64,000 bases of DNA from Daucus carota subsp. sativus (GCF_001625215.2 NC_030385.2:44107598-44171597); one strand, 5' to 3'; positions 21,442 to 34,379 are shown, counted from the stretch's first letter. Translations and numbers: made by a program. Notes: a model not told the origin generated them from the sequence alone.

Positions 21442-24012
21442 ATGGGTAGTGTTTTTTTGTGCTTCATTTTGGCTGTAACATTGTTCTTTAGGCCATTGTC
21501 TTGTCAACAAGAACCCAATACAGATGGGTACTTTGTGTTTGATTTTTTCAACAAAATGGGTGTAAAAACATCTAAAGTTCACAACTTTTCAGCTTCTGTG
21601 TGTTCCTGGCAAGGTGTTGTTTGTGATGATAATCAAGAAAATGTGTACAAGTTAACAGCTTCTGGGTTGGGTTTATCTGGTTCTATTCCTGAAACTACTA
21701 TCGGTAAACTTAAAAATCTTGAATCTTTGGATCTAAGCAATAATAATATCACTGCTTTGCCTTCTGATTTTTGGAGCTTTGGTTCACTCAAGATTTTGAA
21801 TCTTTCATTTAATCAGATATCCGGGGTTCTCCCAAACAATGTAGGCAATTTTGCTGGTCTTGAAAGATTGGACCTTTCTTTCAACTATTTTTCTGGGAAT
21901 ATTCCTGAAGCTGTTGATTCTCTAGTCAATTTGCAGGTTCTTGATATTAGTGATAATGGGTTTGAGTCCAGCATTCCACAGGGAATTACAAAGTGTCATT
22001 CTTTGATTTCGATGGACTTCTCGAGAAATCGGCTGAATGGTACTCTTCCTGCTGGTTTTTCTGCTGCATTTCCTGTGCTAAAGGTCTTGAATTTGGCTGG
22101 GAATCAGATTCATGGTGAAGGTTCAGATTTGGCAGGGATGGCATCTATCACATTTGTCAACATTTCGAATAATCTTTTTCAGGGTTCTGCAGTTGATGTT
22201 TTTCAGGGGCCACTGGAGCTGATTGATTTGAGCAATAATCAATTGCAAGGTCATGTTTCTCAGGTAAATTTCAGTTCAAGCTTCAATTGGTCTAATTTGG
22301 TTTATCTTGACTTATCTATGAATCAGCTTAGTGGAGTGGTTTTTGATAACTTGAAACATGCACATAATCTCAAACATCTGAATCTTGCGCACAATAGATT
22401 TTCGAAACATATGTTTCTGCAAACCGATGTTCTTCCCAATATAGAGTATATGAACTTGTCCGAGACTAATCTGATTGGCCACATTCCAAGTCATATATTA
22501 CAGTCCAGTGGTTTGAGAACTCTTGATCTTTCCCAAAACCATCTTAGTGGCAAGATTCCAAATTTAAGTACTCAAAGTCTCCAAATGCTTGATGTTTCAT
22601 ACAACAATTTAAGTGGAGAGATTCCTTTATCTCTGCTGAAGAAACTTTCTTGGATGGAGGGATACAACTTTTCGTACAACAATTTTACCCTCTGTGCTTC
22701 TCAATTTTCTTCTGAAACCCTCCAATCAGCCTTCATTGGGTCAGTAAACAGTTGTCCGATTGCTGCAAATCCAAGTCTTTTTAAAAGGAAAGTTCCAAGC
22801 CATAAGGGGCTCAAGCTTGCTCTTGTATTAGCACTATCAATGATCTGTCTGTTAGCAGGGCTTCTGTTTATGGCTTTTGGCTGCAGAAGAAAAACCAGAA
22901 TGTGGACAGTGAAACAAAGTTCTTATAAAGAAGATCAAAATCTATCAGGCCCGTTTTCATTCCAGACCGATTCCACCACTTGGGTAGCTGATGTTAAGCA
23001 TGCAACATCGGTCCCAGTAGTGATATTTGAGAAGCCACTGTTAAATTATACCTTCGCAGACCTCTTGTCTGCAACTTCAAACTTTGATAGAGGTACATTG
23101 TTGGCTGATGGGAGGTTTGGACCTGTTTATAGAGGATTCTTACAGGGTGGGATTCATGTAGCTGTAAAAGTTTTAGTCCATGGATCCACAATGACAGACC
23201 ATGAAGCTGCAAGAGAGCTTGAGTATCTTGGTAGGATCAAACACCCTAATCTTGTTCCATTGACCGGATATTGCTTGGCCGGGGAACAAAGGATTGCTAT
23301 ATATGATTACATGGAGAATGGAAATTTGCAGAATTTTCTTTATGATCTTCCACTTGGGGTTCAAACAACAGATGATTGGAGTACAGACACTTGGGAAGAA
23401 GATGATAACAATGGCATTCAAAATATTGGACCTTCAGGGATGTTTACAACATGGAGGTTTAGGCACAAAATTGCAGTTGGGACTGCAAGAGCATTGGCAT
23501 TCCTCCACCATGGCTGCTCTCCTCCTATAATTCACAGAGACGTTAAAGCTAGTAGTGTTTATCTTGATTTGAACTTGGAACCCCGATTGTCTGATTTTGG
23601 GTTAGCAAAGATTTTCGGAAATGGTCTGGAGGACGAGATCACTCTTGGGTCACCAGGATATGTGCCACCAGAGTTTCTTAGGCCAGAAACTGGCTCTCCA
23701 AAAACAGCAACACCAAAATCTGATGTTTATAGTTTTGGGATTGTCCTCTTTGAGCTAATGACTGGGAAAAAGCCCGTTGAAGATGAATATCCAGATAAAG
23801 AAAAGAATTTGGTGAGTTGGGTTAGGGGATTAGTCAAGAAAAACCAAGGTTCAAGAGCCATCGATCCAAAAATCCGTGAAACAGGGTTAGAATATCAAAT
23901 GGAGGAGGCCTTAAAAATTGGATACTTATGCACAGCTGATATTCCCACTAAGCGACCAAGTATGCAGCAAGTTGTAGGACTTTTAAAGGATATCGAGCCT
24001 CTCACAAATTAA
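21442..24012 (+). CDS. LRR receptor-like protein kinase, single exon (856 aa)
   Basis: I start at the ATG at 21442 because it begins the signal peptide [20 protein letters not shown] and has a good context (aaATGg). The frame upstream has no ATG. Residues about 60-430 hold roughly a dozen leucine-rich repeats after a Cys-Trp-containing N-cap (CSWQGVVC). A membrane helix lies at about 457-480. The intracellular kinase has the ATP-binding Lys near 576 (VAVKV), HRDVKAS near 698 and DFG near 718, so the catalytic residues are present. The glycine loop reads ADGRFGPVY, with Ala in place of the first Gly. The overall sequence resembles Arabidopsis At5g58150 and At2g24230, receptor kinases of unsettled function. 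It should act at the plasma membrane as a receptor for an unknown ligand. Confidence 0.93.
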   Translation: MGSVFLCFILAVTLFFRPLSCQQEPNTDGYFVFDFFNKMGVKTSKVHNFSASVCSWQGVVCDDNQENVYKLTASGLGLSGSIPETTIGKLKNLESLDLSNNNITALPSDFWSFGSLKILNLSFNQISGVLPNNVGNFAGLERLDLSFNYFSGNIPEAVDSLVNLQVLDISDNGFESSIPQGITKCHSLISMDFSRNRLNGTLPAGFSAAFPVLKVLNLAGNQIHGEGSDLAGMASITFVNISNNLFQGSAVDVFQGPLELIDLSNNQLQGHVSQVNFSSSFNWSNLVYLDLSMNQLSGVVFDNLKHAHNLKHLNLAHNRFSKHMFLQTDVLPNIEYMNLSETNLIGHIPSHILQSSGLRTLDLSQNHLSGKIPNLSTQSLQMLDVSYNNLSGEIPLSLLKKLSWMEGYNFSYNNFTLCASQFSSETLQSAFIGSVNSCPIAANPSLFKRKVPSHKGLKLALVLALSMICLLAGLLFMAFGCRRKTRMWTVKQSSYKEDQNLSGPFSFQTDSTTWVADVKHATSVPVVIFEKPLLNYTFADLLSATSNFDRGTLLADGRFGPVYRGFLQGGIHVAVKVLVHGSTMTDHEAARELEYLGRIKHPNLVPLTGYCLAGEQRIAIYDYMENGNLQNFLYDLPLGVQTTDDWSTDTWEEDDNNGIQNIGPSGMFTTWRFRHKIAVGTARALAFLHHGCSPPIIHRDVKASSVYLDLNLEPRLSDFGLAKIFGNGLEDEITLGSPGYVPPEFLRPETGSPKTATPKSDVYSFGIVLFELMTGKKPVEDEYPDKEKNLVSWVRGLVKKNQGSRAIDPKIRETGLEYQMEEALKIGYLCTADIPTKRPSMQQVVGLLKDIEPLTN

Positions 24013-26437
24013 TGAAGTCATCACCCTCGGAGTTCTTTCAATTCTTATGGTACTCTGCTCTACATTTTTTAATATTAGGGTCCTTTCTATATATGGCTCT
24101 AAGAGTAGATTAGATTGTATAGTGATTTCTAGATCCTATTTTGGCATGACTAATTTTCACTTCTAGTATGATGTTTCTGGTAGTAGAAACTTTACCCTGG
24201 CCATGGTTTTGATCATTGTTATTCCCAGTTGTAAGCCAAAAGGCCAGAGAAATGGCACACTCTTGTTTGCGTGCATTCACCACGTCCAAAAAAAAGTCGA
24301 AAAGTTGCAGCAAGTAGTATTTTCAATTGATTTTCTTCAAACTAGTATTTCATGCTATATGTGTTCTTAGGCTGGAAATATATGTTTATATAAGACATAG
24401 ATGCATGTCTCATTCTAGTGCTGAAGATCTATTGGCATAATCTTTGTCTGATATATCAGCATTCTTTATGTGCAGACTTCAAAACATACTTGTAGTGGGG
24501 CACTAGTGTTTTTTGTTTCAGAAACATATACTTCTTGGAGATATTAGACAGTCTTCATACATACACAACCTTTATGTTACTACAATCATTTGATTCATGA
24601 ACTATATACTTGGTGGACCTTTTTTAGTTGTCCCCATGACATTCCTGGGACCGAAACTTGCATGCTGCCATCTTATCATACTTGCATGCTACGATCTTAT
24701 CATCATTATGGACCTCATATCTGCAGATGCAGTACATTCATGAACTCGGTGATTTCTAATGTTAATGTAAAGGATCTATTGCATTTTAGAAGCTACAGTA
24801 TAGGGGTTAAAGGTGGACTACATCAGTAGTTTGTGTAAGCCTGTAATTCGAGCAGGGCCGAGCAGGGCTGCTCGTGTGCAGGTCGAGCTCGAACTCGTTT
24901 AATAAGACCCGACTTGGTTCCGGTTCGCAGAGCTCATTTTATTAAACGAGTCAGCTCGACTCGACTCGCGAAATTAAACGATCCGAATTCTTGTAAAGGT
25001 TTAGGCTCGATTAAGTGTAAAATTAAACGAGCTGGCTTGACTCAACTCGTGAAATTAAACAAGTCAAGTTTGGGTAGAGGTTTTGACTCAATTAACTTCG
25101 GCTCGAAACTCGGCTTGCTCGTGGAAACTATAACTAAAGAGGTGTGAGTTTCACTACAGTGTTTGATGTTCTTCATGTGTTAAATCTTCTATTTCATGAT
25201 TAACATGCTAATGTCTTTATTACTGTGTGTCCAAAAACACAAACACACACAGTCCCCATGTTATCTTATGAATAGTATTATGGAACTTGTTAAGTTCATG
25301 TGACCATCCAACAAATAAAAGGTGGGAACCATTATAGTTGAGTTAAAAAATGGAATCATGGTTTCCCTGGGCAACATGGGTGGTTGCTCAATACAGGTGT
25401 GTTTATGCAGATTCTATATTTTTCTAATAGCCTCCTGCAAGAATAAAACATCTAAGAATTTGATATTAAATTTATCACATGTTGACTGAATCACTAATTG
25501 TGCACCCACCGCTTCATATAAAATGGAAGTATCGTTCACAGAATACCTATTTTTTAGGCTTAAAATTTCCACCTTTCCTCCATGAAAATGCGCGGAAAAT
25601 TTATTGTCAAAAATCGATTGTGAAGGAGCATCTCTCATAAATTAATTATCTTATTTGAATTTATTTACTTTATCAAAGTGGTCCTTAACTGAGAATTACA
25701 TATAATATATAACTGATTTTTTTTTTGTAAAATTTGTATTATTAAAAAGTAAATGTAATCTACTTAAAATGTTATTTTTTTTAAATTATAAAAGAATAAT
25801 TATTAATGTACAATCAAAGATCATCAAATTGATAGAAAAAAAAGATCATCAAATTGATAGAAAAAAAGTCAATTAAGACAATTAATTTAATTTGGGACAT
25901 GTGGAAGATCGCTATAAATGTTAGTGCATTAATCAAACAAAAATTAAGAAATTATCAAGTTTAATGTTTAAAACACCAATTAATTTCCTATATATTGAAC
26001 GCGATTGGATAGTCAAAATGATGGATTTATATTCTGTTGTCCTGGCTCACATTCAGTCAGTGCCAAGAAGTATAAAACAAATATGTCTTTGTAAGATATA
26101 TAAGTCTAAACCGTAAAAAAAGTCCTTATGTATTGTTTATCCAAGTTGTGTAACTTGCCCTGCTAAATTCATTTTCCAATATAGGTTCTTAACTTCTTAT
26201 AGCTCAACTTTGAGCCGTAAATATCACAAAGGCCAATTTAGAACTATTACACATTCTTTTTAACACCTCCCAGCACCTCCTTTGAGAAGAAGGCAAGATA
26301 GCAATATCTTATCACACACTACATACATCATTTGTACGATCTTTAACAGAGGCACGCAATTTAGAAAAGTATAATATGTGTACCTAAGCCTTGTGCTTTC
26401 TCCTATAATGTAAATACAGAAAGCTGAACGAATTTGA
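24013..26437. other. Intergenic DNA between the receptor kinase and purine permease genes
   Basis: This spacer holds the 3' UTR of the kinase gene, the 3' UTR of the minus-strand permease gene (about 26240-26437) and unique AT-rich DNA. A GAGCTCG-rich repeat lies at 24846-25120. A short tandem duplication (agatcatcaaattgatagaaaaaa, twice) lies near 25818-25865. No credible gene was seen. Confidence 0.6.
24846..25120. repeat. GAGCTCG/AAACGAG-rich dispersed repeat
   Basis: The stretch is built from variants of GAGCTCG, CTCGACTCG and AAATTAAACGAG. Internal phrases such as cgaaattaaacga occur two or three times at about 60-bp spacing. Sequences like this are common degraded repeats in plant genomes. 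The element of origin was not identified. Confidence 0.5.
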
Positions 26438-29149
26438 TCATGCAATTGTGTTGTTCTTATTGACAGGGCGGTTTCCGTAAATATAAGAAGCAAACCCCCA
26501 GAAGGTGATGATCAATGACAGGATTTTGAAACCACTCATTGGATCCTTTAATAATATCACAGCTGCAATGCTCGTAAGAGGTACTCTTACTGCATTCAGC
26601 ACGCCAGCCAACACTGTTGAAGACAAGAAAAGCACAGCAGTTGCGCCTAAAACCCCCAACTGGAATGTGATGATACTCCAAATGATAACCATGTAGTATG
26701 CAGTTTTTCCACCCTTGAAAGTTTTTGCCTCGGAACTCATACCATGAAAGTCATCATTTAAAAGAAGCCCGATTGTGGTAAACAGAAAACCGAAAAAAGA
26801 AACCATGACTTGTTGCTCTAAAACAACATGAAAAGATACTCTACCAAGTAATGACACGAAGACTCGTTCGGAAAGAGCAAATATGAGTCCGTGAAGAGCA
26901 GATGCCAGGACATCCCATACGTAACCCAGGATATACTGTTTTTTGCTGATGTTCCCGTATATGTCTGAATCTGAATCCAACGCAATGATGACCATAGCAG
27001 CAGTAATGACCACAAGAGCATTGATTATCGAAGCATTAATTTTATTTTTCACTATAAAATACCCGAAAAGTGCAGAAAATACTAGAGATGTTGATGCTAC
27101 AAGAGAAGCAGTTGATGCTGGCAGGTAAGCATAGGCATATGCATACATGAGATTATCAGCAGCACTTAAGAAACCCAAGCCAACATAAGAAATAGTGAGT
27201 TTTAAGGTCAGAGGAGTAGGAGAGGATCCAGAAAAGAGGTACATGGGAATTAGAAATGCCACGGGAATAGGCCACCCGGCTACTGCAACCCATGAACTAA
27301 TCCATTTGCTTGTGCCCCCATTTGAAAAGTAGAGACGAGAAAGGAGGCTAGAAGCAGGAAATGCCACAAGCATTCCCGCGCTGCCTAGAAGTAGAAGAAT
27401 CCAATAAGAAGTTGGCTTGCTTTTATATGCATCTCTGGCCAGGGTTTTGTAGGCAGCAATCTTATCCCACATTTTTTTAGGGGGATCTGTATCCATTGTT
27501 GACATGCCCTCCTCCATGTATGCCCCTGACATGAAAAATTGACCATCAAAGAATAGTCAAACCAATAATACCATATGCAGACTTTTGTCATGGTTTTACA
27601 GTTCTAATGCACAGTCCCAAACCAAAGAGAACACACCCTACATGTCTAAGAATAAACTTTGGAGAGGGTAAGATCTGCATAGTCCTTACCCAGTTACCCC
27701 TACTCCTAGGCGTAGAGAGGCTGCTATTCATAAACGCCCCGGATTAAAGAAAAATACGTAGTGAGGTAAAATGAACTGATTTGTGATCTATATATGCATG
27801 AGTAGACAGAAACGTAAAACAAAAAGTAATGCTTGGACAACTAACACTCTTAAGTGCTTTAAAGTAGATTCTTTAATGACAAACAGGGTCCCGACTATTT
27901 GACAAACAGTAGATTACAGTATGTGAATTCTTCATATGATTACTGAGTGAACCTTACCAGGAATACCAAATAAAAACAAGTAATGCATAATAGAACTTTT
28001 TAAAAGTTATTTACTTATAACCTTGAGAGTCAAGCTACATAGTCCACCTATGCCTGTTAACCAACTACTCATTAGCACTTTACAATACTTTCAGTAACCA
28101 TTGTTCTTATTTATGTAATTGTGCAAAAGCTAGTTCGAAGCATTACTTAACAGCAAGGATCCTGTGTGAAGAAAATGCAGGGAGCACAAGATGAAATGGA
28201 CTTGTTAAGATTATATCTGCCACAATATACTTAGGTGGCATTCATTATATGGTTGGAGGAAGTATGTTTAGCTTTGACGACAACAGCTTGAAGTAACATC
28301 GAGCAAAGTTCAGAGAATAGTTAAAGAATTGTGACTAATTCAACTTCAGAAAACTACTTTTTCATATCTTTTCGTTGAGTATCAAGTAATAATCATTACA
28401 CTAATTTCTTGCAATAGGATGTCACCAATCGCACCCAGAACATAAATTATTAACTATACTAACTTCTGAAAACTACTTATTTAATTCTTTTTATTGAGTA
28501 TCAAGTATCATTATGCTAATTTATTGCAATAAGATGACACCAAACTTACCCGGAGCATAAATTATTAGCTACATTGAACCGGTTCAGCACATTTGAACAA
28601 TAGTAAGGAAGAACCTGTCTTCAAATATAAGTAACTTATTCCCACTATTTCATTAAAGAATTTGCCGACACTTGAAGAGTCAAGGTTAATACTATTGAAT
28701 CAGTCACTGTTCAAGAATTCAAGACAGTCCTTAAACTAAATCAACCATCACTTGAATACATAAAGATAATCTCATTTCCCAACATAAAACACCCAATACA
28801 CACACATCACAAGCCATAATGACCAAAAAAAACAAAAAAACTCTCTTTATTCAAATTACACACACAGCAACAAATTCATCTCCAAGAAAAGCTATCTCCT
28901 GCCTCTAATAGTTCTTGAATCTATTTTCTACCCCATTTTTCACTCAGATCACACAGTAAAAACATCAACTTCCAAGAATTTCACAGCAGGGTGTGTGTGG
29001 GGAAAACCCGGTAGGGCAGATGACATAAAGATGAGATTTTTATCAAGAAATGAGAATTGAGTGATACCTGTTTGAAGCAAAGGCTGAGTCATGAAATGGG
29101 CAACTGGGTGATGCTTACACGAAGGTTTGTGTATGTTATTTTTCCCCAA
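26438..29149 (-). CDS. PUP: Purine permease family transporter (2 exons)
   Basis: Exon 2 is 26438-27525. A first coding exon at 29068-29149 joins it in frame across a 1.54-kb intron (GTATCA...TCAG), giving 389 residues. Starting instead at the Met in exon 2 (27516) would give a 360-residue protein. The product has about ten hydrophobic helices of the drug/metabolite-transporter fold. It shows the plant PUP signatures FPASSLLSRLYFS, AYAYLPASTASLV, STSLVFSALFGYF and FWGFASYIYG. The family moves purines, cytokinins and related alkaloids with protons across the plasma or vacuolar membrane; the substrate here cannot be read from sequence. It is nearest to the PUP11-like subgroup by memory only. 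Confidence 0.88.
27655..27765. mobile_element. SINE-like fragment in the permease intron
   Basis: The phrases gagggtaagatctgcat, gtagagaggctg and ccccggattaaagaaaaa, in that order, resemble the 3' part of the TS/Au-type tRNA-derived SINEs of asterids and other plants. The tRNA-like head is not visible. Only a fragment remains. Confidence 0.4.
28342..28573. repeat. Diverged tandem duplication in the permease intron (2 x about 119 bp)
   Basis: Two head-to-tail copies begin AACTTCAGAAAACTAC (28342) and AACTTCTGAAAACTAC (28461). Both contain TTGAGTATCAAGTA, a TTGCAATA(A/G)GATG core and CATAAATTATTA. Several substitutions and small gaps separate them. Confidence 0.8.
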
Positions 29150-30479
29150 GACGGCTGGTTGGGCACAAAGACATCCTCCTAATTTTCTTTACTTTATTTG
29201 TTACCTCGAACCCAACAAACTACCTTAAAAGCGTTGTAAAAAATGTACGTCATCAATTAACATCGAATATCCTCGTCCATTTTAATTTATTAAAGTCCTT
29301 TTATAAATTTTAAATTATGTTTAGATAATTTGTTAGTTATTAAAATAAGGATAAAATAATAAAGCTTACAAAAAAAGGATACTCCCTCCGTCTCTAAATA
29401 CTTTTCTTGTTTGTGTTTTTCACGTTTGCTAACAAACACTTTTGATCGTTAATATCTTTTATTTCGTATTAGCATTAAATATAAAAATTTCACCGTATTA
29501 AAGTACTCATGAATACGAATCTAACAAGACTACTCATGACTATGTTTAGCTTTATAAATTAGATGTAAATTAGTAATTTATCTCGTGTTATGAACAGTAC
29601 CGACATCACAAATAGGAAAAGAAAAAAGAAACGGAGGGAGTAACATAATAAGTTTAATAAAATATTTATTTAGTATTTAACCTAGTTTCTATTAAAACAA
29701 AATAAATACATTAAGGAAATATATTTTATTGACTTCTGATTTTGAATCAGTTTTATATATTTTCAATTTTCATATTTTATTTTAAAATTGAAAATGACTT
29801 AACACCCGAACATATAAACCCGGATAAACGTGTTCTCACTCTTTAAACGTAAGTACCATGTCTTTACCCTTTTATAAGTTTATTTAAGAAAAATTAAAAT
29901 TTTAAAATGAATATATTAGCCAAGTTTTTTCCCTAATATATATTCTATTAATTAATAATCAAAATGAAATAAAAAAAATTATATTTATATGAATATTAAT
30001 TAAATATTAGAAGTTATAGTTTAAGAATATATTAATGAAATATTTAAAAAATATATTATTTATAAAAAAGAACAAAAATTTTGAGATAAAAAGAATATTT
30101 TAAAGAGAACATAAACAATATTAAAAATCGGGCCTAATCTTCCACGGAGCTTCGAGTTGGATTTGTTTGACGTTTTGGGCTGGCCCATGTTTTGATGTCC
30201 GGGTGAGACCAGATCCCATTCCCATCAATTTTCAGACAACAGAGGAAACTTCTTTCTCTCTCTTACATTTTTTCTCTGTTTCAACTTGTAGCCAAAAATT
30301 CAAAACAAAATTACTAGAAACCTTGACTTACATATAATTATATGTGCTTTGTTACCTCAATCATATGTACTTCAGCTGCTGCTACAATAACTACTTTTGT
30401 TTTTGGATTATAGATTATTCTCATTCTTGATTCTCATGTAGCTTAAATTTATTACACACATATACATATTGAATAAAGG
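29150..30479. other. Divergent intergenic region between the permease and EEP-fold genes
   Basis: This is the shared upstream region of two genes transcribed away from each other. It holds a Stowaway MITE (29380-29642), then AT-rich DNA, and a pyrimidine-rich leader (ttctttctctctcttac, about 30250) before the EEP-fold gene. No other gene was seen. Confidence 0.6.
29380..29642. mobile_element. Stowaway-like MITE in the divergent promoter region
   Basis: It begins TACTCCCTCCGTCTCTAAAT and ends AAACGGAGGGAGTA. It is 263 bp with TA ends and an AT-rich core, and has no coding capacity. Confidence 0.88.
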
Positions 30480-33400
30480 ATGAATTTATCTCTTACTGTA
30501 ATGACCTTTAATCTGCTTGAAGATCAGCCAGAAGATAGTCAAAATTCATGGATGAAGAGGAGAGATTTGTGTATAAGTGTTATTACAAGCTATTCTCCAA
30601 TGATTATATGTACCCAACAAGGTTTAATCTTTCTTTACTTAATGTTTTTTATTTTGTATTTGCTTATCTGGGTCAGCTTTCATTTATGTTTTTTTATATA
30701 TGTATCATCTTTGAATATATATATATTTTTATGAGAATGGTGTCAGTATTTAGCAATTCTTGTTTTTTCGCTTCCATTCAAAATATATGTACTGTTTGTT
30801 GTTACTTGTTAGTGTGAATTGAAGCGACTGATTTGGAGCATTGTTTTCTTGATTTATAGGGGTGAAGTCACAGTTAGATTATCTTCAACAATGCCTGCCA
30901 GGTATATCTTTTCAGTACTTTTGAGTTGAAAACTTAAAATATGTATTTGGTATTTAGCGTCATTTGAAACTAACAAGAAATAAATTGAATGGACGTTGAA
31001 TCGTTTCTCTTATATATAGAAGCCTAAAATAACATTGAACTCCCTGTTTTGTTGTAGTAAGAGTTGAGAGATTCTGTCTGGGATAGAGGCGAGTGAATTG
31101 GTGCATAAGCTAATAATTTTGATATTCATTGAGTAAAAAATCGCTATAATGGTGATAATATTGAAAATATTTCCTAGAAACAGTGCTTAATCATAGGTTA
31201 GATACTGAGTGAGACTCTTTTACTGAACTAGAATCCCGAAGAGTTCCTCCTTTTCTAAGCTGAATTAGTTAGTAATCATAGATCTGCTTTATTTGCTCAT
31301 TAAGGGTATGATCAATTTGGAATTTCAAGGAAAGGAACTGAAGACACCTCAGATGAGCATTGCACCATATTTTATGACAAGGAAAAGGTAAAACCCTTCA
31401 CTCCTTCCAAAGGTGACTTAAAACAGAATTTTTATATATGGACTCTTACAAATTAGTTATTGTCTACCTTTGCTGTTTCTAAATGAAGGTAGAGCTCTTA
31501 GAAGGTGGAACTTTCTGGTTGTCAGAGTCACCATCAGTTCCTGGAAGCATGTCATGGGGATGTGAAGTTCCATGCATTGCAACTTGGACAATATCCTTTT
31601 GAACTCTAATATGCATGTCAAATTGTTTCTCACATGAAGTTTATAGTGAACAGAGAAAAATGTTTAATGTTTCTTTGACAACCGATGTACACGTTTCAGC
31701 TGAAAGGAGTTGAACCGCCAGGGTTTTCTTTTCAAGTTGTAAATACAAACATGGATGAGCTTAGTCCACGTGCTCGCAGGCGAAGTGCTTTGCTCACATG
31801 GCAGCATATCGCATCATTACCTCCTAGCTTACCTGTTGTATATTGTGGAGGATTCAACACACAAAAAGAATCTACTACAGGACGTTTTCTTCTAGGGAGA
31901 TCGAGGTATTTTGATATATTGAAATATATTGGAGTTCTTGTTCTAGTACATGGACATATATTTGAGATATAAACTTCATGAATACAGTGTGCATTATGCA
32001 GCAGTTTACATTAAACATAATTGCAATTGAGAATTATCTTTTGATCAATTAACTTTCAAAGTAATTTAACGGAACTATAAAAAAAAACTTTCAGAATAGA
32101 TTTATGCAAGATGTTTCATCCTGTAAGGCTGGTATACCATGCTCTGTTATGATTGTATAATGCATCTCAATGGTGAAGTAGTTAACTACTAGAGGTTTAT
32201 AAATACTTAAAAAAAAAAACTAATTCCTTTAAGTCTTTTAGAGTTCAAAAATGACTATGCTGGCAGGATTCCAGCTTTTTAGTAATCCTCATTCCCTCCC
32301 ATCCTATAAGTTTCTGCGCATCACCGAATAATTAAAACTTTTATCATTTCCTTGAGTCTGTTAGGGTCCAAAATGACTTGATAAGCATGGCAGGCCGCTG
32401 GCAGGATTGTTTAGCTTTTTGAGTCTGTTATTCGCTCAAAGTCGTTTGATATTTGTATCATACACTATAGCCTTTTAGGACTAACTCCTGTATACTTAAT
32501 AAATGCCGACCTTAATATAAACATCCTTTTTCCGCTTTCTTTATTGTTCACTCAGTGTGGTATTGAATACTTGTGCACTAGCATCAAATTATAGCTACCA
32601 TTTTTCAGAAAACAATCACCTACTTTAAGTGCCAGGTTATTTGTAAGACCTCTCTCCCTCATGCCTCTATTGGTGTTGTATCATATAATTGTGCACTATC
32701 ATCAAATTTTAGCTACCATTTTTATAAATCTATCAACTACTTTAAGTGCCAGGTTCTTTGTATGACCTCGCAGAAACCCTTCTTATTGGTAGCATCCTTT
32801 CTTTTTTCCTTTTATAATTAGATCTAAGTTACCATCTGTATAAGATGGTGGCCAGCATCCTTTCTTTTTACCTTTTAAAATTAGATTTAACTTACCATCC
32901 GTATGAGATGGTAGCCTTTCTACTTGTTACGAATTTTGTATTTCTTAGCCTGCAAATTTACAAGAAATTAATCAGTTGTTAGAAATTAGAACTTGACACT
33001 ATAATAATTATGAACAAATAGATCCATTGTGCAAAATTAAACTATTTAAAAGGATATGGTTTTGTTGAATGCGTGAGGAGCGTCACCATGCTGCCCTAAG
33101 GATTTTTGCCCCTTCCGTGCAAGGTTTGACGTAGCAATTCCCTAGCAGTACAACGCCCCCTCACAGTTCATATCTACTTTGCACGAATGAAAAGAGAAAG
33201 ACAGGTTGGATTCTCCGGTTATTGAAATCAATTCAACCCCAAATATATACTATATAATTGTATTTAAAACAAGTCCTTTTGTGTTTGAAATTATATATAC
33301 ACAGATCAGAGAGATCCGTCTTACTACTAGTGAAGAGGTGTATGTAAGAGAAAAGGAGGCTAATCCATGCTAAGACTACAAACTCATGATGTATATAGTA

Positions 33401-34337
33401 TAAAAGAAAGTTACTGCCAGGAGATCTATTTTGCCATAATAAAAACCAAAATAAATAGAACTGAAGCATCTTAGTGATAAGAAGGAAACCAACAATAAAA
33501 AGAATATACTACAGATAATAAAGCTTTTTAAAATTATATTTTTAATAAAGATATTAAAAGAAAATCTAACACTTATTTGAAACTTTTGACCAATAATCCT
33601 CTGAGATTTGCCAATAGGATTACATAAATCCACTCCAAGCTTATAAATAATGTTGGAATTGTCGTTAGTGCTTTGACAATGATGAACAGGGCATGACCAG
33701 TACTTTTAGGCACCCTTTATATTTCTCATACATAAGTAAACGTCATTACTGGTAGATACATAACGAGTTACATATCTCTTTCTACTCTTATATATAGGCC
33801 CGATTCTTGACATGGCTTGAAACCTGTCAATTATATATTCTGCTCATCCTAGCGAAATACAGCTTCTGTTACTGACGTTTTTAATTTCACTCTGCTCCTG
33901 TAGAGAGCATGGTGTTGTAGGTGATATGAAAGATGCATGGTCTAATGCTCGGGTAAGGAAGAATGTGTCTCTTATACGCACTTATCATGGATTTAAAGGT
34001 ACTCATTGAATTCTACTTCTAGTCTAGGTGTAGTTTTCATATGATGAAAAATGTGGCATTGATTTAAACCTTCTTTCTGTCAGGTGATAAGCAAGGAGCT
34101 CTTGAATTCCTCAAGTTGGTATTTAGAGCATTTTGCTTGTGTTGGGATCGCCAAACTCAGGACTTGCATGTGGACTGGATTCTATACCGAGGCAGAGCTC
34201 TCGTTCCAGTATCATCGGAAGTGGTTAGTGATAACATAGACGGGTTTTATCCTTCTTCTCACTATCCTGTGTATGCTGAATTCATGCTTCCTCGGAGCGT
34301 CAGATTACCTGAGGTTCCTGCTCAAAATGGAAACTGA
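30480..34337 (+). CDS. Endonuclease/exonuclease/phosphatase-fold protein, probable pseudoenzyme (7 exons)
   Basis: Exons: 30480-30621, 30860-30901, 31305-31387, 31489-31590, 31691-31905, 33904-33998, 34084-34337, giving 310 residues in frame. The fold follows bacterial and eukaryotic EEP proteins: MTFNLLEDQPED at the N terminus, FYDKEKVELLEGGTFWLSES in the middle, then a strand ending VNTNMDE, VVYCGGFNTQ, RTYHGFKGDKQGA, HVDWILYRG and YPSSHYPVYAEF. Family enzymes are metal-dependent phosphodiesterases. Here the catalytic positions differ: Gln for the metal Glu (CTQQG), Asn for His (NTNMD), Gly for Asp (GGFN) and Ser for Asp (SSH). I infer loss of hydrolase activity. Exons 4 and 5 flank an AT-AC intron. 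No signal peptide or membrane segment is visible. Confidence 0.87.
31591..31690 (+). other. U12-type AT-AC intron of the EEP-fold gene
   Basis: The 100-bp intron starts ATATCCTTTT, a perfect minor-spliceosome donor, and ends GATGTAC. The branch-site match TTCTTTGAC (31671-31679) puts the branch A at 31678, 12 nt from the AC. No GT-AG alternative keeps the frame. Splicing here restores ATWTTFQLKG, which matches the family pattern. Confidence 0.92.
31906..33903 (+). other. Large intron 5 of the EEP-fold gene with tandem repeats
   Basis: This 2.0-kb intron contains two diverged tandem duplications. One has period about 118 (from 32573 and 32691). The other has period 63 (from 32791 and 32854). 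A GC-richer island lies at about 33070-33240. I recognise no gene in it. Confidence 0.6.
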
Positions 34338-34379
34338 AGTGCCCTCAAGTTTTGGAACCTTATCCTCGTAGGCCGTAGT

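Noticed and set aside
32573..32918. Tandem repeats as a CRISPR-like array
   Set aside because: This is plant nuclear DNA; there are only two copies per unit, diverged, with no spacers between them.
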